A DNA stretch of 64,000 bases from Isoetes taiwanensis (taxonomy: Eukaryota > Streptophyta > Lycopodiopsida > Isoetales > Isoetaceae), in assembly GCA_021234155.1 (NCBI GenBank), contig JAJEKV010000006.1, positions 24,968,469 to 25,032,468 of the forward strand, in the 5' to 3' direction. Of the stretch, positions 44,605 to 55,679 are shown in pieces. Every line of letters starts with the position of its first letter. Position 1 is the first letter of the stretch. The translations under genes and the position numbers were made by a program. Below the pieces are notes generated by a model that saw nothing but the letters and a program-made list of their open reading frames with translations, was not told where the DNA came from and searched no databases.

Positions 44605-47600
44605 ACACAATCCGGTTGGTGATCAAGTGCCCAAAAGGCCGACCATGTGGAACATACCCATGAATTGCCCATTGAGGTCTTTCTTTGTAGTGAGTCGGTG
44701 CATGCCAATGATGTTGGAGGGTCTCAAACATGTGGCATGCCATCGCACCATAAGGGCAAGGAAGAGAGGCATTGCCCCTGCACTGAGGAGAGTTCACATA
44801 TCAAGTGATGGTTTTGTGAGGCATTGAGAGCCGTTGAGGCTAGAAGCTAAGCGGCCGAGAAATTGAAATTGGAGCAAGTACCGGCAAAAGGAAGGTTGAG
44901 ACCGCAGGGAGGAGGAAGGCTGAAAGGGAGGAGGTCGCCAAGAGGGCACAAGCACAGGGGAGGAGAGAGAGAAGAGGAAGTTGGTCGATGCAAGGGAAGC
45001 CGCAAGTGTCGCAAGGCTTAGGGAGTTTATGTACCCAAGGGGATGTCTAGAGTGGCATCCATATTTGGTTTTCAAAGGGTGTTGAGCGAGGAGGTTAAGA
45101 CAAGAAGATTACATGTGAGGAACAGGCTTAGGATGAGACAAGGGTTAAGTCCACTTGGGGCACCCATTGCTGTGAAATCGCCTTGAACCCACTTGTGCTA
45201 GTCCCCCGTGGTAGACCGAACTCCCAACCATTGAGGATGCCGATGAAGAGCAAGTCATGTGCGCTTTTAGATGACATACATATACGCGCCGGGTGATGCC
45301 TGGTCATGAGCATCAATGTAAGTATCGAGGGTTGCATACCTCCTAGTTAGGCTCAGTAGCAAAACCCAATCAACACACTCAATTCCCCAATGAAGAGGTG
45401 GGACTTGCCTGCTCCACAGCAACATGCTGACATTGGTCACGGCAACTCAATGAGAATGGACACCCAGGGATGGGTGAACTATGCTGCCGTCAATTCAGGA
45501 CCCGAGCATGACCAAAGTTGCCGCAATAGACAAGGCAAGGATTATCGTGGAAATGGTGGAAATTGGGGTAGACCCCGGTATTGTGAGCCGTTAGTGCAAA
45601 GGAGATGGATGTTGGGTTTGCAAAAGGATTTGGTGGGCTGACATGGCTCGAGTAACCCAGCCAACTCCAAGGTTTGGGGAGGGGACCTCATTCATAGCTA
45701 CACCCGCTGATAGCCAGGTATGTTTGGTCACGTTGTAATCTTAATATTCAGTTCACCTTTTATTTGGTAATCGCTATTAACATACAATGTGCATGTGTAT
45801 CCGAAGACTTCGGATGAAACCCAAGACAATTAGGCATGTCGACAACTTATTATACATTATATATGAAGGAAAAAAAGGAACTTGTTGTTGTACAAGATTT
45901 ATGACTAAGATGGTGAACTGATTAAAATAGTGATTGTTGCACATTCTGCTGTTGCATGGACCCGACACGAAGACAACCATAAATAAATAACAGAAGATAT
46001 GAACATAAACAATGAACAGCAATGAACTGCAACAGTGACAGTAAAAACAGGATCATTCCATTACACAAAAATACTGTTCAGACAAAATTGAGCCCTCAGG
46101 CTGCACAAAATATGCCCGAAGGGCGGTTTCACAACATGAAGGAAGAGGAGGGGAGGATCGTCCAGGGGGTGCCTTTCTGTACAAAGGAAGGAAGGAAGGA
46201 AGGAAGAAACTTTTAATGTCCAGGGGGTGCCTTTCTGTACAAAGGGGGCAGCAGCAAAATTAACCAACTGGGCTTTGGAATAGCACATGGTCGCCTTCAG
46301 TTATTACGATTTGGCGATGGATCGTCGGTCTCGGAACGAGCCAGCTTCGACTTGAGAGACTATTTCGGGCGATACCGGCGGCCGACAAGAACCGGCGGCC
46401 GTTGTGATCTCTATTTGGGGTCACCAAAACAGTTCCTAATCTTGAAAGAGTTAGGAGTGGTAGAGGTCGAGGAGGAGCTAACAGGGGAGGATGGCGCGCT
46501 CGGAGCAGGGCGAGCTCTCTTTGACGGATCATACCCGCCACCCCTCACTATGTCCCATCTCCCACCGGACCGGGGATAACTGGTTCGTCGTGCATGATCC
46601 ATGGTGCCTAAATCCTGTAACACAACGACAAAGCACAAGATCAATGGAAGATAAGAAACAAAAACATATCAGACGCTGAGAACATACCTTGGACGCTTCA
46701 GAAACCCGGATGCTTGAAAGGAATGGAGTATCTTACCGCCTACTCGATCGCTCAATTTAAGGGCTTAACTGTAATGATGGGTCAGGATTTCGAAAAATCT
46801 GGCCTTTACAGCCGAATTAATTGGCATCCGGACATGGCAGAGAATGTTCGGGCCAAATTGGGTCAAGAATTGGAGTTAGAGTGGAGAAATTCGCATCGAA
46901 TTCTGGCGGAAGTGGGCCAAAAGACCAACGGTTACCGTTGGCGGTACCTCGATAGCCGGTACCATACGTACTGGTAGCTGGCGACCTAGGCCTCGTATAC
47001 GGCACCTAGGCCCGCCACTAATAATGGGATGTGGCCTCTAAAGTGGGAGGCTGGCGTGGCGCCAGATCCACGCAATTTGCGCGATAGGTGGCAACATGTG
47101 TGATTGGGAGGCACCTCCCCAGCCTTCCACGCAATAAAGGCCGCTAAAAGAGGGCCTCAGTACCGAAGTGTGGTTTGGGGACAAAGGAGGTGGGCGTTTG
47201 ACCCCCTTCTTGATGCCACCGTAACTTTCAATGGAGATTGAATTTCGGAAAATTGTCTTCGGGGATGTTGTTGAGGACAACATTAGGTAGCCCAATAAAT
47301 TGACAGATCGAAATTTGGGTGAAATCCGCGTGTTTAAGGACAATTTGCCCCTTAAGTGCGCGGAACATGGCGACCATACCCTACTTGTGGAGTTGAGCCA
47401 AATATTTTAGTTTATACTTTAAGACTGCGTCCCTACCTAGGCTATAAAAAAGTTCTACGTTCAAGAATAGGGAGACATGTTTGACAAATTATGTGTGCAT
47501 ATGGCTAATATACAATAAAGAGCTTTATATAATTGAACATGAATACTCAAATTTAATTCCATATACACTCCAACCAAAACCCCTTTAAGACGACCCCTGG

Positions 47601-47825
47601 CGCGGAGTAAAATCAGTATAGCACAACATGATGGCATAAGATCCTCATCCAACATCAATGGGCTAGAAAACAACCCAAACCATAGCCCAATATTATTTTC
47701 CCATTAGCATGTGAACTCATTAGATTTATTCAATGATACCAATATGATAAAGTCATATAGAATATAATATTCGCGTACTACATTGCATGCAAAAATACAC
47801 ATTATCTTTTGCATATATATAGAAA
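44605..47825. other. Pogo tail and unrecognised DNA
   Basis: 44820-45010 is a charged K/R/E-rich tail of the pogo relic in broken frames. The remainder (45011-47825) has short ORFs without family features (45390-45641, 46352-46579, 46714-46977). A GGAA microsatellite (about 46185-46206) lies between two copies of TCCAGGGGGTGCCTTTCTGT + ACAAAG (about 46162 and 46220). Confidence 0.4.
46160..46248. repeat. 27-bp direct repeat flanking a GGAA microsatellite
   Basis: GTCCAGGGGGTGCCTTTCTG TACAAAG occurs twice about 58 bp apart, with (GGAA)n between. The repeat pair plus microsatellite looks like replication slippage. Confidence 0.8.
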
Positions 47826-47862
47826 TACAAGAAATTTATCGCGGCGGCCAAGGCCGCCGCAA
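47826..47862 (+). mobile_element. CACTA-like terminal sequence with GC hairpin
   Basis: ATACAAGAAATTTATCGCGG then CGGCCAAGGCCGCCGC. It shares ACAAG..TTTATCGCGGCGG plus a GCGGCGG/CCGCCGC stem with the minus-strand sequence at 19082-19122. CACTACAAGAAA is the usual plant CACTA start; here the first bases differ. No partner end located. Confidence 0.4.
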
Positions 47863-47929
47863 ACATTTCTCTCTATCAATTTTCATGTATTAGGGAAGTG
47901 GCTTCCCCCTACTGGCTCATTTACTAATT

Positions 47930-48400
47930 AGAACTCTGTTTGCCCTAGATTCTATGAAGATCCCCTTAGGTTCCATAGGGATTCCCCAGGATTCTCGTAC
48001 AATTCCTTTAGGTTCTCCAAGATTCTCTTATGATTTTGTTTGGTTCCCCAAGATTCTATAAAGATTACCTTAGATTCTCTTAAGATTCCAATGCATTCTC
48101 TAATATTCTATGAAAATTCCCCTAGATGCACTAAGATTCTATCAAGATCCTCCTAGATGCTCTAACTTTCCTCTAGATTCCCCTAAATACCACGAAGATT
48201 CTCCAGTATTATATAAAGGTTCCCCAGATTCTCAAAGATTCTATGAAGCTTCTCTAGGATTCTATAAGGATTCTTTTAGATTCTCTTAAGATTTGTCTAG
48301 ATTCCTAAAGATTCTGCCAAGTTTCCTCTAGATTTCCTAAGATTCTAGAAATATTTCAGATAGGTTCTCTAAGATTCTATGAAGATTCTCCATTTCGATT
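47930..48400. repeat. Degenerate short tandem repeat on GATTCT
   Basis: About 20 loose units of roughly 20-25 bases of the form GATTCTATGAAGATTCCCCTAG or AGATTCTCTAAGATTC. No unit is exact and no ORF is meaningful. Confidence 0.8.
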
Positions 48401-48487
48401 ACATTGGCTCCAATGGCATTGAAACAATGATCACATATTCAAGAAAAGTGGGACTTATATAAGTCCCACACTATGGGTTGCCCTATT

Positions 48488-48745
48488 ACGAAATCATTTA
48501 TATAAATAGTTAATATGGGAATGTAGTCTGATTAGGGTTCTATATTTTAAAAACATCCAGCACTGTATGAAGTTATTATAAAAATTAGGATATGTTTGAT
48601 ATAAATAGTTAATATGGGAATGTAGTCTGATTAGGGTTCTATATTTTAAAAACATCCAGCACTGTATGAAGTTATTATAAAAATACATTGGGTTCTATAT
48701 TTTAAAAACATCTAGCATTGTATGAAGTTATACTAATAATACATA
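48488..48745. repeat. Tandem duplication, about 110-bp period, plus a partial third copy
   Basis: ATATAAATAGTTAATATGGG AATGTAGTCTGATTAGGGTT ... CATCCAGCACTGTATGAAG TTATTATAAAAAT occurs twice (from about 48500 and 48609) almost perfectly. A third, shorter copy from GGTTCTATATTTTAAAAACA follows at about 48690. Confidence 0.9.
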
Positions 48746-49084
48746 TAAACCCATTGTGAAAATAATTATTTTCATTATAAGTATGAAGTTATCCTAATAA
48801 CACATAAATCCATTGTTAAAATAAATATTTTTTATTTGCTCTTGAGTATCTTTTAACAAATACTGAACAGATGAAACATTCTTGATGCGCTACAATGATT
48901 GATTACCTTGTGCAAATATTATTTCATTAAACTTAGCATGTATATGCGACATCCATTAAACATGTTGAAGTGTAAAGTACATATAGATCCATTAAACATA
49001 TTTTTTCATTTTTTCGTATCGTTTTTTACAAACTTCAATTATCTTTCAGCAAGTATCGAAGAGATGCGTCGATCTCGATATCCT
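48746..49084. other. No gene recognised
   Basis: AT-rich with a repeated ATCCATT(G/A)xx phrase (about 48765, 48825, 48950, 48985). Nothing else seen. Confidence 0.4.
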
Positions 49085-50549
49085 TCATTGATTGCTAATC
49101 GCATCTGACATTCGAGCTTCAGCATCCGTTTTATAATGGCGAGTATGTTGTCCTATTTTTGGTGGACCATTTACAAGATAGGACAAATTACTCCCTTTGC
49201 TGTCACTCCATTCAATGCTAGCAGTTATAGTAGTATTTGTTTCTGATCCTGGAGCTGAACCTAGGTTGCTAAACTGCAGAGACATGACTCAGAGATCTTT
49301 GAATTTCATTGGATTGCTCTGACAGCCTTTTCTGAAAAATGTCATCTTTTACGTTACAACGTAAATACTCTTGTGTATCTGTAGATTTACATGGTTCTTG
49401 TAAATATGGCAACAATATTGTTTGATTTATCTCCAGAATATATATAAGGATGCAACACCACATGTTCTGGATTTCTAAAAGATTTTCTGCAATCATCATC
49501 AACCATCATAGTGTTATGAGCATTGTACTCTACCTTCTCCATATCTTTCTAAGATCCTTAATAAGGAATGGCTTCTTATGAGAGAGCTTATTGTAACCCA
49601 AGTTTGTGCACTTATCTTGAGTCCACAAAAATTTGAAAATATCATCATATTGTACAATTTGTTTCAAACATATCATGAGGGCAGTCTCTGACATTGTGGT
49701 CCAAATTCAACTTCAGCGAACTTCAAAAGTTCATTGATAAATTCCGCGCAGTTGGGCCTAATTATTATTGTATACTTGTTATACTCTTGGTGCTCACATT
49801 TTAGAAGTACTCCATTCATGTCAAGGATAATAAGCCTTCCAGAACTTGTAAAAAATGAAGATGTTTCAGGGACACCTTCAACATCTACGAACAAAAAGTC
49901 ATTAGTGCAACTTCCATAAAATGTTAAATGCATTAGTGCCGTACTATTAAGGTTTTTTACAATGCTATAACCTAAGTCATGATACAATACATTATTGATA
50001 GTGCTATACTATTAAAATCTTTGACAATGCTATAACATAAGTCATGATACAATACATTATTGATATTCTATGTATCCCAAACATTATCATAATTATACAT
50101 TAAATTTATAGAAAGTTGTGAAGTTGTGACAAATAAGATCTTAACAATTTAAACTCAAACACATTGAAAAGTTGTCTCCATAGAACTTGCAGCAGGATTC
50201 ATATTCCAATGAATAAGAAATTAGTTTATATAACTTCCAACATATGCTTGATGTAACTATTTTATTTTCATGCATCATAGCCTAAGTAAGATCCATACTC
50301 ATTAATTTTCCATTCCTTTACTATCTCTCTAACAATTTTCCACTCACTAGGCCCAGAAGTCCTCACCAAGTTTGAACTGGCTAAAAGATTTGGTATATTA
50401 TCACCTGAGATTTGTATCGACTTGCCTTTTGTTTGTCTTTTCCTCTGCTCCTGGTGTTCACTTGGATTAGGATCATGAGCTGCCACTAATACTTGACCAG
50501 ATTCATAGTTTGGATCTTGCAATGATCCACCTCTGCCATCACCTTCCAT
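49085..50549 (-). pseudogene. FCP1/NIF-type HAD domain gene, 3' exons
   Basis: Read right to left. 50549-50268 is a polar linker ending VRTSGPSEWKIVREIVKEWK then INEYGSYLG. 49987-49673 has GRLIILDMNGVLLKCEHQEY (HAD nucleophile motif DMNGVL, same form as DINNVL at 31861), then IIIRPNCAEFINELLKFAEV EFG, which corresponds to the stretch just before the WSS motif of FCP1-like phosphatases. 49502-49269 and 49285-49085 are further open stretches, with DIFQKRLSEQSNEIQRSLSH and NLGSAPGSETNTTITASIEW, that I cannot align. The later acidic motif was not found, so the domain is incomplete. It probably continues the gene whose 5' part is 51390-50599. Confidence 0.55.
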
Positions 50550-50598
50550 ATCATTATCCTCTTTTTCTTTTCTAGCAATTGGAGTGTTTTGCGTTGCT

Positions 50599-51390
50599 TC
50601 ATGTTGGTATTTCTTCTAGTTCTTTATTTAAAGAGCTTTCCATACAATCTCCAGATTTGTTCGATAGTGATCCAGAAGAACTTGACGACGTAGATGATGA
50701 TGATAAAACTTCAAGTTGTTCATTTTGTTTGGACTTTGAAGATTCCCCTTGTGCCAATTGGCCATGTGAATGTGTTGAACAGACTGGTGCAAATATCTGA
50801 AATAAACTCAGTCCTGAGAAAATGCTGACTATAGCCTCAATTGCTGTTTTTTGAGCCATTGACTCTGTGAACACCAAAACTTCTCTCCCCATGAGCAAAG
50901 CCTCTCTTGCAATGTTTCCACCACAGTTGACCTCTACTACTATCTGGTTTGGCTTTGACAAACAATCTATAAAACGAAGGATAGCACTTCTCGAAATTGT
51001 ATTCTTTACAAGAAGACCAACTTGATCCCTACCTACCATTGAGTAACTTAATGGCTGCAAATATAAATCTCGTGAACCTGTTTCTGTCTTTGGGATGTCA
51101 TGCGCTGGATCAAATGATGGAGTCTCATCATTTCTTCGAAATTCCAATGACAAGTTCTTTTGTACAAGGTTATCCAAATTGCTTTTTCTTGATTTTGCAA
51201 CGAGTGCAAGCACAACATATATTTTCACAGATATTATACTTCCCTTATCTGTGCTTGATTCATGGTACCCAAAGGCCAATTGGATTTTCCCTTCTATCTT
51301 GGTAAGGACATCAATACAATTTTGTATCTCATATGGGCTAAGGAAAAACAAAATGAATATGATTCCTGCATACACAAAAGAATCAAACAT
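50599..51390 (-). CDS. Methyltransferase-like domain ORF, upstream of the FCP1-like exons
   Basis: 263 codons without a stop. After an N-terminal stretch (residues about 20-130) comes GRDQVGLLVKNTISRSAILR FIDCLSKPNQIVVEVNCGGN IAREALLMGREVLVFTES. The order of an S/R helix, then hVxVxCGGN...Ah.hGRxhhhh.ES is reminiscent of motif X plus motif I in class-beta N6-adenine/N4-cytosine DNA methyltransferases (GRxVhGhE). The usual DPF.GSGT is changed to VNCGGN, and no DPPW/NPPY is visible. A Ser-rich low-complexity tail (SSSSTSSSSSGS) follows. Activity is doubtful; it could be a captured or transposon-borne gene. The assignment rests on motif shape only. Confidence 0.35.
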   Translation of the reverse strand: MFDSFVYAGIIFILFFLSPYEIQNCIDVLTKIEGKIQLAFGYHESSTDKGSIISVKIYVVLALVAKSRKSNLDNLVQKNLSLEFRRNDETPSFDPAHDIPKTETGSRDLYLQPLSYSMVGRDQVGLLVKNTISRSAILRFIDCLSKPNQIVVEVNCGGNIAREALLMGREVLVFTESMAQKTAIEAIVSIFSGLSLFQIFAPVCSTHSHGQLAQGESSKSKQNEQLEVLSSSSTSSSSSGSLSNKSGDCMESSLNKELEEIPT

Positions 51391-51470
51391 TATAGAAAAA
51401 GAAAGAGAAAAAAAGAAAAAGTTGACAATTACTTTATATGAAGCAAAACATGTTTAACTATATTTCACTC

Positions 51471-52375
51471 TGTGACCTCCATGTATTGGGAAGGGGGGTA
51501 GAGGCCTAAAGCCTGTGTAGCAGATGATCCTAGATAGCCTACTAGTTCCCAATTACATGCGGCCCGTGCACAGGAGCCCGCTTGGTTGTGGGTGGCGGGG
51601 CTAGACCGATTGACAAGGAGGAACTTGTCCCATCACGGTTTGACCCCTCTGGTGTGTAAAGCCTACCGGGGGTCTATGTGGGCTAGGCTTAATGGCTTGT
51701 CACCGAGTGTGGGCAAGGCATGAGCTCGACACCTCTGGGGTGATGCGTCACCTTCCATGAGGTTCAAGTCGAATACGGCCAGTGGCCCTCTAGCCGCCTG
51801 TGATGGGCATGGATGCCTCTGGAGGGGAGGTGACTCTCCTCCTGCCTCGTCGGGACTGGGGAGATGCAACCCAGCAGTAGCCCCTTTGGCTATGCACCCG
51901 GTAGTCAGGTCCCAATACTTTTCAACCTACTCTGCAAAGTGTGCACGGGAGGGGCGGATGGAGTGGACTACCCTCAGCCATGTTCGTATGCTAGCCAAAT
52001 CCATTTGCCATGAATTCTGTCCACAATGACTTCTGGAGGCCCAAGCCGTCAGTCAAACCCCCTTGAGTCTGAGCCCTGGGTAGGATTCCCCTTTGTTGTT
52101 ATTGTTCATATTGATGTTGTTGTATATGTGATGATTATGATGTGTTCACTCTTCGAGGTGATTGTACTAATGTATTGTTATTATGTGCTCATGTTTATTC
52201 ACGCTTCCGCGGGACCCGAAGGGAGACGGGTGAATGACACACCCACTCTTCCCTTGCTGGCTCATTCCACTGGGAGTGGTGTCAGGTGTATGGCCCCTGC
52301 CAGTTTGGCTGACAGGGGGAATGCTCCGCCTTCTGATACGATGTGTGCATCATAGAGGAAGTAGGGGACGTCACA
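51471..52375 (+). mobile_element. Solo-type LTR, distant relative of the gypsy LTR at 1-583
   Basis: It starts TGTGACCTCC and ends GGGACGTCACA, so its ends are short inverted repeats. Inside, CTGCAAAGTGTGCACRGGAG then GGGCGGATGGAGTGGAC, AGCCGTCAGTC, TATTCACGCTTCCGCG and other phrases align in order with 100-420 of the left LTR, though most other sequence differs. No PBS, PPT or paired LTR is next to it. A 5-bp target duplication was not evident (CACTC left, GCTTC right). Confidence 0.7.
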
Positions 52376-53379
52376 GCTTCAGCTAGAAATGTTGATGTGA
52401 ACCAAGCAATTACTAGCAGAAAAATGCATGCAATAATCAAAAACCTCTTTTGTATTACTTTTTATGTCCTTGGTTCATAGTATGTCAAGTTTATGTGTTC
52501 TGAGTTATATTTTATGCATGCATTCAGCTACCATCTGGGGCAAAAATTCCTCGATCAGCTTGCGCGCCTTGACTTTGTCAAAAACAAATGGAATGGGGAT
52601 TTCATGGCTGAAACTTGATTATCTTCATTCTTGACTATCTTCTAGATCCTAGACTTGATAATATGACAAGGGTTTCGGATTCGAAGGCCTTCGTTCCTCC
52701 AAGGCGTGAGAAGAAATTTCAGCCAAGAAAACCAAAGAAAATGATCGGATCAGTATCTGCCCCTGTAATTCAAGCACTTGCTTGAAAATGAGCCAAAGTG
52801 AACAAGAAGTAGATCAGATTCCACAACAATTTGTGTTAGAAGGACAAACTTTGAAGCAGGGCCAGTAAGTCAAAATTATGTTTTCTTGTGGAAAATCCCA
52901 AGCATTGATGGTTATGGATCTGAATTCCAACACTCTGCAGATGTGACAAAGATTCCATGGTTTGAACATTATGATAGACCAGGCTTCAATAACATCTCTA
53001 CTTTAAGCACAATTTCATTAAAATGAGAAATTTCGTGATTCCAATTAGGAACGAAAATCCTTTTTAGTCAAATTTATGCCAATTTTTTGAGCAATTATGG
53101 CGCCATTTAAAAAAAATATGCATCTAAAGTGCCATTTATTGGCGCCATTAAAAATTCTAGCATTGCATAAAATGAAGCTGGAGAAACATAACATCACAAA
53201 AATAGTAAAAAATTCCGAATTCATAGATTTGCATATTAAAAAATTTGCCAAAACAGGTAAGGACTCTAAGGGCAGCCAAATATACAAGAGTATTAGTGTA
53301 CAATTTACATTATTTTCATACAAAATTCAGGGTTCTTCATCGAGGGAACAGGCTCCACAATAGGATCAGTTCAGGTATG
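52376..53379. other. No gene recognised; first GGCGCC palindromes
   Basis: AT-rich. ATGGCGCCATTT at 53099 and TTGGCGCCATTA at about 53143 are the first of a palindrome family that recurs to 57600. Confidence 0.45.
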
Positions 53380-55610
53380 GCCGTGGCCATGGCTAGAAGA
53401 AGCAACCATAGGATCTCCCGTAAAGCTCTCGACGCCGTGGCGGTGAAATTGGGATCATCAAGAATGTCCATATTGAATTGTGTATTCTTGATCACATCAT
53501 AGTCCACATCGGGTGGAGCTTCGCATCATCTCGATTTGGTGGATCTACGGCTTCTTCAACTACGCCAGGTGGTCTCTCGTCCACGAGGAACATTTGCGAT
53601 GGTAGGATTCAGTAGGCGGTCAAGCCTATCTAGAATCCCCTTTAGGCACTCATGCTTAAGCGGGTCACTTTTCGAATACAATGCAAAATCTCTTATTCAG
53701 CAATGAAGCTCTGCCAAAAGAACCACAGGAGAAGTAATCAAACACCCACGTTTCTGGCGGTACCATTTTTTACGCAGGTGCGAGCATGTAGTGACCCACC
53801 TGGTTTCTCATAATTATGTCCCCTGGCAAGCCTTGCTACTGACTGAATGGCTGTTGTTGCGAGCTTCCGACCATAGCCTCGGTCTCCCCGTCTTCGTCTT
53901 CTTCAGTTGGTAATGTGAACCGGTGGCGGTTCTTGAGGATGATCGTTGAAGGGGAACTTGAGGTCAATAACTTCGGACGGGAGGACCTTGATGGCCCGAA
54001 TCTTTGTGGCATACACTAGTGAATGGGCCTCCCCGAACTCCCCGGGGGCGGATTCTTGTATTCGCCCCTCATACATGCCAATATAAACTACGGATCTGGA
54101 ATCCGGATCATCCAATCTGAGATGAAATCAAAAAGTTGTGCTCCGCCTTGCAAAGACTACTATCCAAAAGAATCACCGTGGTGTTCTTTACATTTGATAT
54201 TAAAGAAATTTGTTAGTGTGGTTTTGTCCCACATTGGAAATATGCCTCTAGTGTCGGGCAATCAAGGATCTCGGTACGGGAGTGCAAACAACTTGTCCCT
54301 TTGTCGTACATTAGTTCAACTGCGAACGGAAGTCTTGTTATCCTCTCTCTTCAAGACAAAGATTGCGTATGAATCTTGCCAAAGGCAGGTGGCACGTTCG
54401 AAAATGCCTTCCTTGCCCACTCGGTTTCAACCCACTTTACTATGCAAGGTGGCCATGGAAATCAGGTCGGTATCCTCGAAGCCCTAAACGCTAGCATCGG
54501 AGATCGGTGAAGGACTTGAACTTCCTCGGAAAATTATCCTTCACGTATGCAAAAATCTCCTTCTTCAAGAAAGATATGGATCTTAGTGTCTTTGCCCTTG
54601 CCTTGAAGAATTGCTTACCTGTATAATCACTAGTGACCTTGACGAAGGTCTTCCCATCCAGCACTTCCTGGAACAGAACCCGACAGTCTTCGTAGTCCAT
54701 ACCCCTCATGCACCTCGGGGTAGGTCCGACCGGCAGTCGATTCTTTTGCCCGATTCACGAGGGTAATAGTTTGTCCCTTGTTGTCTTTTAGCTTGCAAGA
54801 TTTCCACAAGTTCCATAGGGACGCGAATAATCGAAAAATATCCTCCGGCATGAAGACCCACCGTTGAAATCTTTAGGATGCTTACCACGCATGGTAACTT
54901 CACGAGAGCGGATAACGCTGGAAACAACAAGAAGTTAGACTTGAACATTTAATGAGCAAATGGCGCCGTGGCGCCATTTTGAGGAAATGGCGCCCGTGGC
55001 GCCATTTTGAGGAAAATGGCGCCCGATGCGCCGTTTAGTGAACAAATGGCGCCACGGGCGCCATTTCATAATCTTGCAGAAAATTAAAACATGTACCTTG
55101 TATGGTTCTGAGCGAGATTGCCCGCGTCCGATGGATCGGGCTTCCCGCATAGAGCATATTCTTTGCCCTTGGTGGGTTATGTTATCAATGAATGGCTCTT
55201 TGAAAATAGTCTTCGCGGTGATATCATTGACTTCAATCGAAGCTGCGAGGCATTCTGTTCGATTGTTCGTGCGGACAACACTTTCGGCAATTCCGTTGAA
55301 GATAAATCTTTGACATTTGCTCTTGGGACTTTGGTGTGAGGAGTCTTCTACATACAAGTTGAGCAGCCATAACTCGAATGATTACCATTCACTATATAAT
55401 AGTGCATCCCCATGAGGTCATCCTCGGTTTTCCAAGGGACAGGTTTATTTGTGAGGGGATTGAATGGAATCACATCAGCGGGAGTGAAGACTGGATGTGG
55501 GTCTCTCTGAAAGGACTCCACCAAAGTTTTGACGTGCTCCATATTCCTTGGTCTAGATGTCAGATTTGCTGGTCCTTGATATAATTTGAACACGTCTATT
55601 TTTTAATGAA
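53380..55610 (-). pseudogene. Transposon-type gene with a ParB/sulfiredoxin-like domain
   Basis: Read right to left. 55600-55345: IDVFKLYQGPANLTSRPRNM then EHVKTLVESFQRDPHPVF, VIPFNPLTNKPVPW, HYYIVNGNHSS. The pattern V..L..SF......(V)..P........YhIVxGNHS is that of a ParB/Srx-type fold. 55357-55095: ECLAASIEVNDITAKTIFKE PFIDNI, then RSEPYK and a donor-like GT. 54709-54491: EIFAYVKDNFPRKFKSFTDL. 54115-53903: DDPDSRSVVYIGMYEGRIQE..FGEAHSLVYATKIRAI. 53690-53380: DPLKHECLKGILDRLDRLLN then TIANVPRG, and DYDVIKNTQFNMDILDDPNF. The pieces lie in different frames with stops between, so introns and lesions are mixed. Molecular role unknown; I infer it is transposon-borne. Confidence 0.5.
54955..55075. 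repeat. Array of GGCGCC palindromes
   Basis: AAATGGCGCC-GTGGCGCCATTT and close variants occur four times in 120 bases. Each can fold on itself. Single or paired copies also lie at 53099, 53143, 57186, 57415, 57472 and 57565. Confidence 0.85.
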
Positions 55611-55679
55611 TGTAACAATCAGAGAACTTGGATCTTGGGTGATCAGTAAATTTTTTAAAGTGTATTCTCTGCCGTCTTT

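Noticed and set aside
46714-46977. 87-aa plus-strand ORF
   Set aside because: No recognisable motif, no splice context, and antisense frames are also open.
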